From contig JAZQHC010000019.1 in assembly GCA_045540335.1 (NCBI GenBank), positions 1 to 40,441 of the forward strand: a stretch of 40,441 bases of DNA, written 5' to 3'. This DNA comes from RGIG7213 sp045540335. GTDB taxonomy: Bacteria; Bacillota; Clostridia; Oscillospirales; CAG-272. A program made the translations under genes and the position numbers. The notes beneath the pieces are model-generated. The model saw only the letters and a list, made by a program, of their open reading frames with translations, was not told where the DNA came from and searched no databases. This document shows positions 13,753-22,363 of the stretch, piece after piece; position 1 is the first letter of the stretch, and each line of letters begins with the position of its first letter.

Positions 13753-15096
13753 ATGAAAAAACAAAACTTATTTGTTCGCAGATTTTTATCGCTGATGTGC
13801 GTTTTATTGGCGATATCTTTCTGCGTTTCTTGCGGCGGCGAGGCAGCACAAACCACCAACGGACAAACAGATATCGTTACAGATATAAAAGGTTCTTCTG
13901 CCGTTACTTCCGAAAACGCAGCCGAAACTGACAGCCAGACCAAAGGCAACACGGATGCCGAAAGCGGAACGCTGCCCGTAGAGGACAACGTTATCGATTC
14001 AAACGGCGAAAGCACTGCACCCGAGGAAGATCCTGCCGATTCTGACGAGGTAACTACCGAAAACGTCGTGATCGTTCCTTCCGACAATCCTAATTTCAGC
14101 ACAAAAAAGCTTACGCTTGACGATATTCCCGCATATGCAGGAAAATTATACATTACCGTATCAGACGGAAAGCCTGCTTTTGCAGACCTTGAAATTTCCA
14201 CGCAATCGTACGAAACGTACAGCCCGCTTGACAGCCTTGGCAGATGCGGCGTTGCAATTGCCTGCATAGGCAAAGACCTGATGCCCACGGGTAACAGGGG
14301 CAGCATAAGCTCTATCAAGCCCACGGGTTGGAACACCTTGAACGGCGAAACGATATACAACCGTTCGCACTTGATCGCGTGGTCGCTTACGGGCGAGAAC
14401 GCAAACAAATCCAACTTGATAACGGGCACTACGTACTTTAACCAAACGGGCATGACGGTTTTTGAAAACCAAGTGCTTGACTACATTCGTGAAACAGGCA
14501 ACCACGTATTGTACAGAGTTACGCCGATGTTCAAGGGCAACGAGCTTCTTGCAAGGGGCGTTTTGATGGAGGCATACTCTATCGAGGACGACGGCGAAGG
14601 CATCTGCTTCAACGTTTTCTGCTACAACGTACAAACGGGCGTAACGATAGATTACGCAACGGGTAAATACACATTGGGCAAGCCTGATGAAAATAACGCA
14701 AAATGGATATTGAACGAGGGTTCAAAAAGAATCCACTACCCCACGTGTGCATCCGTAGGTCAGATATCCGACAAAAACAAAGGCGAATACAACGGTGACT
14801 ATGAAGACCTTGTTGCACAGGGCTACACTACCTGCGGAAGCTGCTTTGGCACTTCATCTTCCACGCAAACAACTACGACTGCAAAGCCAACACCTCCCCC
14901 GGTTGAAGATGATGATAACGACAATACCCAGCAATCCGGCACGCAATGGATATTGAACAAGAGTTCAAAGAAAATACACTATCCGTCTTGTTCGGGCGTG
15001 ACGAATATGTCCGAAAAGAACAAAGAAGTATTTTACGGCAACTATGAAGAACTGCTTTCGCAGGGATACAAATGCTGCGGCACTTGCTTCAAATAA
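13753..15096 (+). CDS. Extracellular DNA/RNA non-specific endonuclease lipoprotein
   Basis: 447 residues from the ATG at 13753. An in-frame ATG at 13741 is rejected because it forms part of the GGAGGAG ribosome binding site. The signal peptide ends at lipobox Cys27 (F-C-V-S-C). After a long acidic Thr/Ser linker comes a DNA-entry-type nuclease domain (about 110-310) with Y-N-R-S-H-L-I-A-W-S-L-T-G-E-N, where the R-S-H His is the expected catalytic residue, followed by N-L-I-T-G-T-T-Y-F-N-Q. Two C-terminal repeats follow, each W-I-L-N-x-x-S-K-x-I-H-Y-P-x-C ... Y-E-x-L-x-x-Q-G-Y-x-x-C-G-x-C-F, separated by a Thr/Pro-rich linker. These look like small Ada-type metal-binding modules. Likely surface role: DNA degradation, nutrient use or DNA uptake. 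Confidence 0.85.
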   Translation: MKKQNLFVRRFLSLMCVLLAISFCVSCGGEAAQTTNGQTDIVTDIKGSSAVTSENAAETDSQTKGNTDAESGTLPVEDNVIDSNGESTAPEEDPADSDEVTTENVVIVPSDNPNFSTKKLTLDDIPAYAGKLYITVSDGKPAFADLEISTQSYETYSPLDSLGRCGVAIACIGKDLMPTGNRGSISSIKPTGWNTLNGETIYNRSHLIAWSLTGENANKSNLITGTTYFNQTGMTVFENQVLDYIRETGNHVLYRVTPMFKGNELLARGVLMEAYSIEDDGEGICFNVFCYNVQTGVTIDYATGKYTLGKPDENNAKWILNEGSKRIHYPTCASVGQISDKNKGEYNGDYEDLVAQGYTTCGSCFGTSSSTQTTTTAKPTPPPVEDDDNDNTQQSGTQWILNKSSKKIHYPSCSGVTNMSEKNKEVFYGNYEELLSQGYKCCGTCFK

Positions 15097-15104
15097 AACT
15101 AAAA

Positions 15105-15139
15105 TACGCCCAAACGGTTTTTCCGTTTGGGCATATTTT
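15105..15139 (+). terminator. Terminator after nuclease gene
   Basis: GCCCAAACGG (15108-15117), T5 loop, CCGTTTGGGC (15123-15132), followed by ATATTTTTT. It may also serve the convergent ribokinase gene. Confidence 0.85.
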
Positions 15140-15147
15140 TTCGTTGG

Positions 15148-16086
15148 TTATTTTATAGTGTCATATTCGCGCAGGTATATATCGTCTGCTTCCATTCTGT
15201 TTGGCATGGCACGCGCTGCACCGCTTTTGCCAACACATACGGAAGCGGCGGCATTTGCAAATTCTACAGCGTCGGTCACATGCATTCCCTCTGCTAATGC
15301 TACTGCAAGTGCACCGTTGAAGGCATCGCCCGCACCGGTTGTATCTACTGCTTTGCATTTTACTGCGGGCAACACGTTATACCCTTTTGCACCCCAACAG
15401 ACAACTCCGTTTTCGCCCATGGTGATTATCACGTTTTTGCACCCCATTGCAATAAATGCATTTGCCGCTTTTACGGCGTTATCCTTCGTATCGGCTTTGA
15501 TACCCGTAAAAAATTCCGCTTCGCTTTGATTGGGTGTGATATAGTCGGCAGCGGTTAAGACCTCTATCGGTATTTTTCTTGCAGGTGCAGGGTCGAACAC
15601 TGTTATTACGTTATGCTTCTTTGCAATTTCAAACGCCGCAAGCAAAGCCCTCGGCGGAACTTCGTTTTGCGCCAACAGCACCTTACTTTCGGAAATTTCT
15701 TTTTCCGCCTTGTACACGTCTTGTGCACATAGAAAATCATTTGCACCCGTAAGTGTGGTTATTCTGTTTTCGCCGGTAATATTATTCACCATAACAGATG
15801 CTATACCCGTTGGTGCTTTTTCTGTTTTTGATACGTGGGTTGTATTGATTCCCTCTTTACGGTAAAATGCAAGGGCAATATCTGCAAAAATATCGTTTCC
15901 CAATTTTGATATCAGGCATACGTCAGCACCGAGGCGATGCGCCGCAATTGCCTGGTTAGAACCCTTGCCGCCCGAAGATATTACCGCGTTATCGGCAAAG
16001 ACCGCTTGCCCGTTTTCTGGAAAGGCGTCGGCATAGGTGATAACGTCTGTCATATAGCTTCCGATGACGGTTATTTTTTCATTCAT
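15148..16086 (-). CDS. rbsK: Ribokinase (PfkB family)
   Basis: 312 residues. ATP-dependent kinase phosphorylating ribose (or a related sugar or nucleoside) at O-5. PfkB signatures are both present: G-G-K-G-S-N-Q-A-I-A-A-H-R-L-G near residue 40 and D-T-T-G-A-G-D-A-F-N-G-A-L near residue 245, with the Asp of G-A-G-D as catalytic base. The N-x-x-D sugar-binding start is changed to S-Y-M-T-D, while F-P-E-N-G-Q agrees with ribokinases. ATG at 16086 is preferred; the longer frame to 16107 starts at GTG without a ribosome binding site. No ribose transporter is adjacent, so it stands alone. A sister PfkB kinase (deoxyribokinase or nucleoside kinase) cannot be excluded. Confidence 0.85.
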   Translation of the reverse strand: MNEKITVIGSYMTDVITYADAFPENGQAVFADNAVISSGGKGSNQAIAAHRLGADVCLISKLGNDIFADIALAFYRKEGINTTHVSKTEKAPTGIASVMVNNITGENRITTLTGANDFLCAQDVYKAEKEISESKVLLAQNEVPPRALLAAFEIAKKHNVITVFDPAPARKIPIEVLTAADYITPNQSEAEFFTGIKADTKDNAVKAANAFIAMGCKNVIITMGENGVVCWGAKGYNVLPAVKCKAVDTTGAGDAFNGALAVALAEGMHVTDAVEFANAAASVCVGKSGAARAMPNRMEADDIYLREYDTIK

Positions 16087-16271
16087 ATTACTTCTCTTTT
16101 CGTTCACCTTTTTTATAATTATATATCAGCATTAATATTGCTTTTTCTCTTTTATTTTAAAACTTTTTAAATATTTATTGACATTTTGTTTCAGTATCAA
16201 AATAGATAAAAAATGCCGTTTGTGCTACAATCATAATTTAGGTAGAATCGTAATTCGAAAGGCATTGTAAA

Positions 16272-18008
16272 ATGAAATTACTGAAACGGTTTGCAGGGTA
16301 TTACCGCCCGCATAAAAAATTATTTTTGCTTGATATGGTCTGCGCGTTTTTCATTGCCGCAGCAGACTTGTTTTTCCCGATGATAACGAAAAACATAATA
16401 AACGACTACGTGCCGAACCAAAAGGTAAAGCTTCTTATTACTTGGTGCATTGCTTTATTGTGTATTTATATGATAAAATGTCTTTTGAATTATTTCGTGG
16501 CGTATTACGGGCATATTGTCGGCGTGCGAATACAGGCAGATATGCGAAAAGACCTGTTCGAACACCTTGAAAAGCTTCCCTTTTCTTATTTTGACGAAAA
16601 TAAATCGGGCGTTATAATGTCGCGCATTGTAAACGACTTGTTTGAAGTGGCTGAATTGGCGCACCACGGCCCTGAAAATCTTTTTCTTGCCTTGGTGATG
16701 TTTATAGGCTCGTTTATAATCCTTTCTATGATATGCCTGCCCTTGACGTTGATTATTTTTCTCGCAGTTCCGTTAATAATATTCTTTGCCTTTAAAATGC
16801 GTACGTTTATGAACAGCGCGTTTAAAAAAAGCAGAGAGCAGATTGCCGAAGTAAATGCAGATATCGAAACTGCAATAGCGGGCATCCGCGTTACGAGGGC
16901 ATACACGGCAGAAGACGCGGAAATTAAAAAATTCGACGAAGAAAATGAAAAATTCAAAAATTGCAGAACGGTTGCCTACAAGGCGATGGGAATGTTTCAT
17001 TCCGGAATGACGTTTTTTTCGGACGTTTTATACCTTACCGTAATTTTTGCAGGCGGTTTGTTTTTCTACAACGGCATAATTGACATAGGCGAATTTACGG
17101 CTTTTTTCCTTTACATAACCATGTTTTTAGACCCCATAAAGCGTTTCGTTTCTTTGTTCGAGCAGCTGCAAGAGGGTATGACGGGCCTTACCCGTTTTGC
17201 TGAAATAATGGATACCCCCGTTGAAGAAGAAAATGCCGCCCCCTTACAGCTTTCCTCGCCTAAAGGTGAAATACGTTTTGAAAACGTTACGTTTGCATAC
17301 GGCGATGAAAACGCAAAGGATAACCGATACGTTATAAGTAATCTTGACCTTACCGTAAAGCAAGGTAAAACGGTTGCACTGGTTGGTCCTTCCGGCGGCG
17401 GTAAATCTACCGTTTGCAACCTTATACCGCGATTTTACGAAATCGACGGCGGCAAAATAACCGTTGACGGTATAGATATAAGGCAATTAAGCAGGCGCAG
17501 CCTGCGCGAGGCGATAGGAGTTGTTTCGCAAGACGTTTTTCTGTTTAACGGAACTATAAAAGAAAACATTGCCTACGGCTGTTCCGATGCCGACGACGAC
17601 GCAATCATATCAGCAGCAAAATGCGCAAATATACACGACTACGTTATGACACTGCCGAACGGATATGAAACAAACGTAGGCGAAAGAGGTATAAAGCTTT
17701 CCGGCGGGCAAAAGCAACGCATATGTATTGCACGCGTATTTTTAAGAAATCCGCCGATACTTATACTTGACGAGGCAACAAGTGCCCTTGATAATGAAAC
17801 CGAAATGCTTGTACAAGCTTCACTTGACAAGCTGACAAACGGAAGAACCGTTCTTGTGGTAGCGCACAGGCTTTCAACCGTTAAAAACGCAGACGAGATA
17901 ATCGTGCTTGATAAAAACGGAATTGCCGAATCCGGCACGCACGACAAACTAATGCAAAACGAAAACGGCATATACAAGCGCCTTTATTCGTACCAATTCA
18001 GACAATAA
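16272..18008 (+). CDS. ABC transporter half-exporter (permease-ATPase fusion)
   Basis: 578 residues in the type IV exporter layout. The transmembrane domain has six helices (about residues 1-310, starting F-F-I-A-A-A-D-L-F-F-P-M). The nucleotide-binding domain (about 335-578) has Walker A GPSGGGKST, Q-loop V-V-S-Q-D-V-F-L-F, signature L-S-G-G-Q-K-Q-R, Walker B I-L-I-L-D-E-A-T-S-A-L-D and the switch His in V-V-A-H-R-L. One polypeptide carries both halves, so it probably acts as a homodimer; substrate unknown. The ABC-F gene starts 12 bp downstream. No well-spaced promoter was found: a TTGACA at 16178 and a TACAAT at 16226 are not correctly spaced to each other. Confidence 0.9.
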   Translation: MKLLKRFAGYYRPHKKLFLLDMVCAFFIAAADLFFPMITKNIINDYVPNQKVKLLITWCIALLCIYMIKCLLNYFVAYYGHIVGVRIQADMRKDLFEHLEKLPFSYFDENKSGVIMSRIVNDLFEVAELAHHGPENLFLALVMFIGSFIILSMICLPLTLIIFLAVPLIIFFAFKMRTFMNSAFKKSREQIAEVNADIETAIAGIRVTRAYTAEDAEIKKFDEENEKFKNCRTVAYKAMGMFHSGMTFFSDVLYLTVIFAGGLFFYNGIIDIGEFTAFFLYITMFLDPIKRFVSLFEQLQEGMTGLTRFAEIMDTPVEEENAAPLQLSSPKGEIRFENVTFAYGDENAKDNRYVISNLDLTVKQGKTVALVGPSGGGKSTVCNLIPRFYEIDGGKITVDGIDIRQLSRRSLREAIGVVSQDVFLFNGTIKENIAYGCSDADDDAIISAAKCANIHDYVMTLPNGYETNVGERGIKLSGGQKQRICIARVFLRNPPILILDEATSALDNETEMLVQASLDKLTNGRTVLVVAHRLSTVKNADEIIVLDKNGIAESGTHDKLMQNENGIYKRLYSYQFRQ

Positions 18009-18019
18009 GGATAAAACAG

Positions 18020-19921
18020 ATGATATCAGTCAGTTGCGATAATATACGCCTTTCCTTCGGTGCAGAGGTTATCCTTGACGGTGTAAGCTTCGCTTTAAAC
18101 GAAGGCGAACGGCTTGGAATCGTTGGGGTAAACGGCGCAGGAAAATCTTCCCTTTTGAAAATAATATCAGGCGAATACGAAGCTACAAGCGGCAGCGTTT
18201 ACATTTCAAAAGAAAAAACGCTTGGCATGCTTTGCCAAAACGCGGTAATATCGTCAGACAAGACCGTTTACGAGGAAATGCTTTCCGCGTACAGTAACGT
18301 TATAAAAATCGAAGAAGAAATTGCCGCCCTGCAATTAAGGATAGACGGCGGCGACAACAGCGTAATATCTGCATTTTCAAATCTTAACGAGCAATTTGCC
18401 CGTATGGGCGGTTACGAATACAAAAACAGGGCTTCTTCATTTTTAACGAAGCTTGGCTTTGACGAAAACGACAAATCAAAGCCCGTAAATACGTTGTCGG
18501 GGGGGCAAAAAACGCGCCTTGCCTTGGGCAAACTGATATTAAACCCTCCTGATATACTTCTTTTGGACGAGCCTACCAACCACCTTGATACGCAAACGCT
18601 TTTCTGGTTGGAGGATGTACTTGCACCGCTTTCATCAACCGTAATAACCGTATCACACGACAGATATTTTCTTGATAAGGTTTGCACGAAAATACTTGAT
18701 ATAGAATACGGCAAAGGCAAAATATATAACGGTAATTACACGTCCTTCGTTTCTTCAAAAGAAAAAGATAAAGAAATACAGCGCCGCCATTATGAAAACC
18801 AACAAAGGCAAATAGCGCACATGGAAGCCTTTATCGAACAGCAAAAACGCTGGAACAGAGAAAAAAACATAATCGCCGCAGAAAGCAGGCAAAAAGCCAT
18901 AGACAGAATGGTTAAAATAGACGCACCGGACAAAGCACCCGAGAAAATAAAAATGAAGTTCGATTCGGGAAGCGAATCCGGGCAAGACGTACTATTCGTT
19001 AAAAGCATGGCAAAATCATATGGTGAAAAGCACCTTTTTTCAGATATTTCCTTTCTTATCAAAAAGGGCGATTTTGCTTTTGTTACAGGCAGAAACGGCT
19101 GTGGAAAAAGCACGCTTTTAAAAATATTGAACGGCCGCGCATATCCCGATAAGGGCACATACGAATTCGGCTACAATATCCGCATAGGATATTACGACCA
19201 GGAAAACCAGCAATTACACGACGAAAAAACCGTTATAGACGAGCTTTGGGATGAATTTCCCGATGCTTCGCAAACGCATATACGAAGTGTTTTGGCTTTG
19301 TTTCTTTTCAGGGGCGACGACATTAAAAAAACAGTCGGCAACCTTTCAGGCGGCGAAAAGGCACGCCTGACCATGGCAAAGCTGATAATGCGAAAAAACA
19401 ACGTTCTTTTACTTGACGAACCTACAAACCATCTTGACATTCCCACTCGCGAGGTTTTGGAAGAAGCGTTGAACGGCTTTGACGGCACCGTTATTGCCGT
19501 TTCGCACGACAGATATTTTATAAGCAAATTGGCAACGCGCATATTGGACATCAGCCGAACCCCCATGTTAGACCACATGGGCACGTACAGCTCGTACATT
19601 TCGTATTTGGGCAAGCTGCAGCAGGATACGCCGGTATCTAAAGAAAAAGAATCGTTCACCGATAGTAAAACGCAATATCTTGAAAACAAGAAAAACCAAG
19701 CAGAAAAAAGAAGGCTTGAAAACTGCATAAAGAAAGCGCAATCACAGATAGAAAAATTAGAAAAACAACTGTCCTGCCTTGAAGAAGACATTGCAAAATC
19801 AGGGTGTGATTATATAAAGCTGATGGAGCTTGACAAACAAAAAAGCGACGTTGAAGAACAATTACTTTCATCATACGAGCTGCTTGAAGAATCTGAAAAT
19901 AAACTATCTGAATATATTTAA
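18020..19921 (+). CDS. ABC-F family ATPase
   Basis: 633 residues with two tandem ABC ATPase domains and no membrane segments. The first has G-V-N-G-A-G-K-S-S, L-S-G-G-Q-K-T-R and L-L-L-D-E-P-T-N-H-L-D. The second has G-R-N-G-C-G-K-S-T, L-S-G-G-E-K-A-R and L-L-L-D-E-P-T-N-H-L-D. The inter-domain linker (about 240-320, rich in K/R/Q/E) is the P-site-tRNA-interaction region of ABC-F proteins, and a C-terminal coiled coil (about 545-630) follows. ABC-F proteins bind the ribosomal E site and act on translation or antibiotic resistance. The housekeeping YdiF/Uup-like type is more likely than a resistance factor, but the subfamily cannot be settled by eye. Second gene of a three-gene run. Confidence 0.9.
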   Translation: MISVSCDNIRLSFGAEVILDGVSFALNEGERLGIVGVNGAGKSSLLKIISGEYEATSGSVYISKEKTLGMLCQNAVISSDKTVYEEMLSAYSNVIKIEEEIAALQLRIDGGDNSVISAFSNLNEQFARMGGYEYKNRASSFLTKLGFDENDKSKPVNTLSGGQKTRLALGKLILNPPDILLLDEPTNHLDTQTLFWLEDVLAPLSSTVITVSHDRYFLDKVCTKILDIEYGKGKIYNGNYTSFVSSKEKDKEIQRRHYENQQRQIAHMEAFIEQQKRWNREKNIIAAESRQKAIDRMVKIDAPDKAPEKIKMKFDSGSESGQDVLFVKSMAKSYGEKHLFSDISFLIKKGDFAFVTGRNGCGKSTLLKILNGRAYPDKGTYEFGYNIRIGYYDQENQQLHDEKTVIDELWDEFPDASQTHIRSVLALFLFRGDDIKKTVGNLSGGEKARLTMAKLIMRKNNVLLLDEPTNHLDIPTREVLEEALNGFDGTVIAVSHDRYFISKLATRILDISRTPMLDHMGTYSSYISYLGKLQQDTPVSKEKESFTDSKTQYLENKKNQAEKRRLENCIKKAQSQIEKLEKQLSCLEEDIAKSGCDYIKLMELDKQKSDVEEQLLSSYELLEESENKLSEYI

Positions 19922-19934
19922 AAGGAGTTTTTTT

Positions 19935-21767
19935 ATGAAAAACGTATCATTTGAGAACGTAAAATTCACAGAAGGTTTTTGGAAAAACCGCTACGAGCTG
20001 AATAAAAACGTAAGCTTGAAGCAAGTACGTAAAAGATTTGAAGAAACGGGCAGAATAGACGCGCTTCGTTTCAACTACGAGGAAGGCAAGATAAAGCCCA
20101 TGGTTGCATACGATTCCGACGTTGCAAAATGGATAGAAGCAGTTTCATACCTTGTAAAATACGACCCCGACTGCTACAAGGAAGAGCTTGCCCTTATAGA
20201 CGAATTGATAGATTGCATGGAAAAGGCGCAAATGCCCGACGGCTATCTTAACCCCTACTTTATGCAGCTTGACCCCGAAAACAGATTCGTACGCCGCCCC
20301 GCGCACGAGCTTTACAGCGCAGGCCACCTGCTTGAAGCGTCTATTGCATATTACAAAACCACGGGAAAAGACAAGTTTTTGAAGGTAATGATGGCAAATA
20401 TGGATTGTATCGAAAAAGCCTTTATTACAGAAAAAACGGCGAAGTTCAATACACCCGGCCACGAGGAAATAGAGCTTGCCCTTTTAAAGCTGTACGACCT
20501 TACGGAAAACGAAAAATACCTTAATATGGCATTGCACTTTATAAACCAAAGAGGCAACACGGAAGACCCTTCTATTGATGAAAACATAGTTAATAAAAAA
20601 TACGACCAAAACGACACCCCCGTAAGAGAGCTTACCGAAGCCGAGGGGCACGCAGTACGTGCGGCGTATTTGTACATAGGTATGAGTGAAGCGGCACAAA
20701 AATCAAACGATGAAGCCCTTCAGGCGGCATGCGACAGAATTTTTGATAATATTTCCAAAAAGCGTATGTACATCACCGGGGGTATCGGTTCAAGCGGCAT
20801 GGGCGAAGCGTTTACCGTAACGTACGACCTGCCCAACCTTAAAGCATATACCGAAAGCTGTGCGGCAATAGCATTTTTGCTGTTCGCGCTTTCTTTGCAG
20901 AAAAAACGCCTTGATGCAAGATACGGCGACGTTATAGAACGTATAATGTACAACAACCTGCTTTCTTCAACCTCTGCAGACGGTAAAGCCTTTTTCTACG
21001 AAAATCCGTTGGAAATACATTTGGCTTCGCTTGAAAAAGAAACCTGCATGGCACCGCACAAGCGTTCTAAATTGCCTATAAGAACGAGAAAAGAAATATT
21101 TGAAACGTCCTGCTGCCCGCCCAACATCAACAGAATGTTTGCACGTATAGGCGACGTATTCTTCTCTGAATTTGAAAATACACTTGTCGTAAATCAATAC
21201 GCTGCTTTAACGCTTAACACGGATAATATCAGCCTTAGCATGAAAACGACATATCCCTTGAACGGAAAAATAACATTTAACGCAGAAAACTGCAAGTACG
21301 ACAAAATATATTTCAGAATTCCCGAATGGTGCGATAGATTTACGGTAAGCACAGACGACTATAAAAAGGAAAACCGCTATATAATCATAAACGCAGGCGA
21401 AAAATTTGAAATTACGATAGATTTCAACATGCAGCCGTATTTTGCAGAAGCAAATCCAAAGGTTCGCGCAGACGGATGCAGGGCGGCACTTTGCTACGGG
21501 CCCGTCGTGTATTGCATGGAAAGATGCGATAACGATTATGAATTAAACGCAATAACAGTAGATACAGAAGCAAAAATAACGGTTCTTCAAGAAGAAGATC
21601 ACGTTTTGCCCCGCCTTACGCTTCAAGGTGAATTAAGGGAAGATTTCGACGGTCTTTACAGAAAAAGATCGAAATCAAGCAAAGAAGTCCCCCTTACGTT
21701 TATCCCGTATTACAAGTTTGCCAACAGGGGCGAATGTGATATGATCGTTTGGGTTAACTGCAAATAA
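19935..21767 (+). CDS. GH127 beta-L-arabinofuranosidase (DUF1680)
   Basis: 610 residues from the ATG at 19935, which has AAAGGAG at good distance; upstream in-frame codons lie inside the ABC-F gene. It cleaves beta-L-arabinofuranosyl residues from plant arabino-oligosaccharides or glycoproteins. The zinc-thiolate active site known from HypBA1 is fully present: Glu307 and Cys309 (Y-T-E-S-C-A-A), Cys393-Cys394 (T-S-C-C-P-P-N-I-N-R, nucleophile and zinc ligand) and Glu291 (M-G-E-A-F) at the correct 16-residue distance for the acid/base. The I-T-G-G-I-G motif precedes it. No signal peptide, so it acts inside the cell on imported oligosaccharides; the adjacent exporter-type ABC gene is not an obvious importer. 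Confidence 0.9.
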   Translation: MKNVSFENVKFTEGFWKNRYELNKNVSLKQVRKRFEETGRIDALRFNYEEGKIKPMVAYDSDVAKWIEAVSYLVKYDPDCYKEELALIDELIDCMEKAQMPDGYLNPYFMQLDPENRFVRRPAHELYSAGHLLEASIAYYKTTGKDKFLKVMMANMDCIEKAFITEKTAKFNTPGHEEIELALLKLYDLTENEKYLNMALHFINQRGNTEDPSIDENIVNKKYDQNDTPVRELTEAEGHAVRAAYLYIGMSEAAQKSNDEALQAACDRIFDNISKKRMYITGGIGSSGMGEAFTVTYDLPNLKAYTESCAAIAFLLFALSLQKKRLDARYGDVIERIMYNNLLSSTSADGKAFFYENPLEIHLASLEKETCMAPHKRSKLPIRTRKEIFETSCCPPNINRMFARIGDVFFSEFENTLVVNQYAALTLNTDNISLSMKTTYPLNGKITFNAENCKYDKIYFRIPEWCDRFTVSTDDYKKENRYIIINAGEKFEITIDFNMQPYFAEANPKVRADGCRAALCYGPVVYCMERCDNDYELNAITVDTEAKITVLQEEDHVLPRLTLQGELREDFDGLYRKRSKSSKEVPLTFIPYYKFANRGECDMIVWVNCK

Positions 21768-21848
21768 ACCGAATTATCATTTACAAAACGATTTTGCGTT
21801 TTTCAAATAATATATTTTAAAAAAAGGATTATTTATTTTATAAAGCCA

Positions 21849-21887
21849 TTGACAAAACGCGTTATTTATGGTATAATGCGTTTTGTC
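21849..21887 (+). promoter_or_regulatory. rplS promoter embedded in a perfect inverted repeat
   Basis: TTGACA (21849-21854), 17 bases, TATAAT (21872-21877). GACAAAACGC at 21851-21860 and its exact reverse complement GCGTTTTGTC at 21878-21887 bracket the spacer and -10 box, so any dimer bound there would cover the promoter. Confidence 0.85.
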
Positions 21888-21983
21888 TGCAGGTTTGTCC
21901 TTACCTGCAAACCGTCAGGGTAGTCCGCCGGTTCCTTTTCCGTGAATACCCGGAGATTATGTATTTTTTCGGAGGTCCAAAAA
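21884..21983 (+). promoter_or_regulatory. Structured 5' leader of rplS (L19-leader-like)
   Basis: The roughly 100-nt untranslated region forms GCAGGT 21889-21894 with ACCTGC 21903-21908, then GGGTA 21918-21922 with TACCC 21947-21951 enclosing CGG/CCG. A structured leader in front of rplS is known in low-GC Gram-positives (L19 leader) and thought to mediate autoregulation by L19. Identity with that Rfam family is inferred from position and not from a covariance search. Confidence 0.5.
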
Positions 21984-22328
21984 ATGGATTTGTTAAAGGC
22001 ATTTGTTGCAGACCAGCTTAAAGCTGATGCGCCCAAGGTTGAAATCGGTGATACTGTTCGCGTTTACAACAAAATCGTTGAAGGTACAAGAACAAGAACA
22101 CAGATTTACGAAGGTACTGTTATCGCAAAGCGTAACAGCGGTATTTCCGAAACCTTTACCGTAAGAAGAATTGCATACGGTGTAGGCGTTGAAAAGACCT
22201 TTAATCTTCACTCTCCCACAGTTGAAAAGGTTGAAACTGTAAGACGCGGTAAGGTTAGACGCGCGAAGCTCTACTATCTGCGTGACAGAGTGGGTAAAGC
22301 CGCAAAAACAAAAGAACAGGTTAGATAA
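21984..22328 (+). CDS. rplS: 50S ribosomal protein L19
   Basis: 114 residues, full-length L19, a 50S protein at the interface with the 30S subunit. Signatures: P-K-V-E-I-G-D-T-V-R-V, E-G-x-R-x-R-x-Q-I-Y-E-G-T-V-I-A, T-F-T-V-R-R-I-A-Y-G-V-G-V-E-K-T-F and V-R-R-G-K-V-R-R-A-K-L-Y-Y-L-R-D-R. The ATG at 21984 follows GGAGGT; a longer frame to 21942 runs through the leader and is rejected. It is monocistronic here, without the usual rimM/trmD neighbours, with a perfect sigma-A promoter, a structured leader and its own terminator. Codon use is strongly biased, as expected for a ribosomal protein. Confidence 0.97.
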   Translation: MDLLKAFVADQLKADAPKVEIGDTVRVYNKIVEGTRTRTQIYEGTVIAKRNSGISETFTVRRIAYGVGVEKTFNLHSPTVEKVETVRRGKVRRAKLYYLRDRVGKAAKTKEQVR

Positions 22329-22331
22329 CCT

Positions 22332-22362
22332 AAAAAAGGATGCATTTATGTGCATCCTTTTT
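22332..22362. terminator. Bidirectional terminator between rplS and the ParB-like gene
   Basis: AAAAAAGGATGCA / TGCATCCTTTTT with loop TTTATG. T-runs follow the stem on both strands and the flanking genes converge. Confidence 0.9.
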
Positions 22363-22363
22363 G

